From contig NZ_JASCXJ010000007.1 in NCBI RefSeq assembly GCF_030271535.1, forward strand, positions 62,001 through 126,000: DNA of 64,000 bases, read 5' to 3'. The stretch's first letter is position 1. The number at the start of each line of letters is the position of its first letter. A program made the position numbers and the translations under genes. The stretch is from Nocardiopsis sp. ATB16-24. GTDB lineage: Bacteria; Actinomycetota; Actinomycetes; Streptosporangiales; Streptosporangiaceae. Of the stretch, positions 63,539 to 64,000 are shown in pieces. The notes under the pieces are model-generated. The model searched no databases, was not told where the DNA came from, and saw nothing but the letters and a program-made list of their open reading frames with translations.

Positions 63539-64000
63539 GTGCACATCGTGATCATGGGGTGCGGCCGGGTGGGCTCCACCCTGGCGCACACCCTGGTGGA
63601 CCTGGGACACACGGTGGCGGTGATCGACCAGGATCCCGAGGCCTTCCGCCGTCTACGCGGGTCCGTGGCCAAGCACGCGGTCCGGGGCGTGGGCCACGAC
63701 CGGGCGGTCCTGCTCTCGGCCGGGATCGACCACGCGGGGGCCTTCGCCGCGGTCAGCAACGGCGACAACTCCAACATCATCTCGGCCCGGGTGGCGCGCG
63801 AGGCCTTCGGGGTCGAGCACGTGGTGGCACGGATCTACGACCCCCGCCGCGCCGAGGTCTACCAACGCCTGGGCATCCCGACCGTGGCGACGGTGCGGTG
63901 GACGGCCGACGCGATCCTGCGGCGCATGGTGCCGGGCAACGGACGGCTCACGGTGGGCCCGGAGTGGCAGGACGCCTCCGGGACCCTGGCCATGAACGAA
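63539..64000 (+). CDS. TrkA-family potassium uptake regulator (cut by window end)
   Basis: The visible 154 residues begin VHIVIMGCGRVGSTLAHTLVDLGHTVAVIDQDPEAFRRL, the nucleotide-binding GxGxxG of the RCK-N domain. FAAVSNGDNSNIISARVAREAFGVEHVVARIYDPRRAEVYQRLGIPTV follows, the usual RCK core. The sequence resembles actinobacterial CeoC-like TrkA proteins that come in pairs, and the partner may lie beyond the window. The frame is open at the last base. GCGAGG directly abuts the GTG at 63539, so GTG 63548 or ATG 63554 could be used. Confidence 0.88.
   Translation, partial: MHIVIMGCGRVGSTLAHTLVDLGHTVAVIDQDPEAFRRLRGSVAKHAVRGVGHDRAVLLSAGIDHAGAFAAVSNGDNSNIISARVAREAFGVEHVVARIYDPRRAEVYQRLGIPTVATVRWTADAILRRMVPGNGRLTVGPEWQDASGTLAMNE

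Overview
The window is chromosomal DNA of a high-GC filamentous actinomycete. A Nocardiopsis-like member of the Streptosporangiales is the best guess, made from gene content and not from any search. The reasons are very high GC with strong third-position G/C bias, frequent GTG and some TTG starts, the actinobacterial heme set (hemE, hemY, hemQ), the DUF3000-ribonuclease D pair, an F420-type LLM oxidoreductase, a NirA-type sulfite reductase with a Cys-Cys leader peptide, a LAXTG wall-anchored protein and a TrkA/CeoC-like protein. I see no rRNA, tRNA, CRISPR array, insertion sequence, integrase or phage gene, so most of the window looks like ordinary core chromosome with small accessory islands.

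Layout. 1-5.8 kb: the end of an MFS transporter, then a minus-strand block holding a sortase-type Asp/Pro stalk protein paired with a membrane-anchored propeller-like protein, a coupled micro-ORF plus membrane protein, and a YihY/BrkB protein. 5.9-10.6 kb: assimilatory sulfate reduction (leader peptide, sulfite reductase, zinc-ribbon protein, APS reductase, sirohydrochlorin chelatase), then pdxH. 11-18.2 kb: AidB-like acyl-CoA dehydrogenase, glgX, RibD-type reductase, GntR regulator, small membrane protein, msrB. 18.4-26.7 kb: psd-pssA (phosphatidylethanolamine synthesis), then hemQ, hemY and hemE with a DUF4349 lipoprotein between, DUF3000 and rnd. 26.9-31.4 kb: TPR protein and the fadA-fadB beta-oxidation operon.

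31.5-42 kb: MMPL transporter with divergent TetR regulator, a zinc metallopeptidase, FprA-type ferredoxin reductase, dxs, a TauE/SafE exporter and a styrene/indole monooxygenase-like flavoprotein. 42-47.8 kb: a sugar ABC importer (binding protein, single-NBD ATPase, permease) with its ROK regulator and a P-loop kinase. 47.9-54.8 kb is the most unusual stretch: a membrane Ser/Thr kinase, two paralogous membrane proteins with a shared Cys-NPLHG...CxxC tail, and two tandem paralogous secreted mini-proteins with conserved leaders. 54.9-64 kb: aconitase with striking upstream palindromes, an LLM oxidoreductase, an ECF sigma/anti-sigma pair followed by a decayed ABC ATPase, an EamA transporter, a TRAM-domain RNA methyltransferase and the start of a trkA-like gene.

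How the genes work together. The sulfate block makes sulfide for cysteine: the chelatase supplies siroheme for the sulfite reductase, and the Cys-rich leader probably senses cysteine supply. hemE/hemY/hemQ belong to the coproporphyrin-dependent heme pathway. fadA/fadB form the trifunctional beta-oxidation complex under a likely TetR-type operator. The ABC importer and ROK regulator form a self-contained sugar-uptake module. The best candidates for undescribed biology are the twin mini-proteins, the NPLHG-tail membrane protein pair beside the kinase, and the palindromic control region of aconitase.
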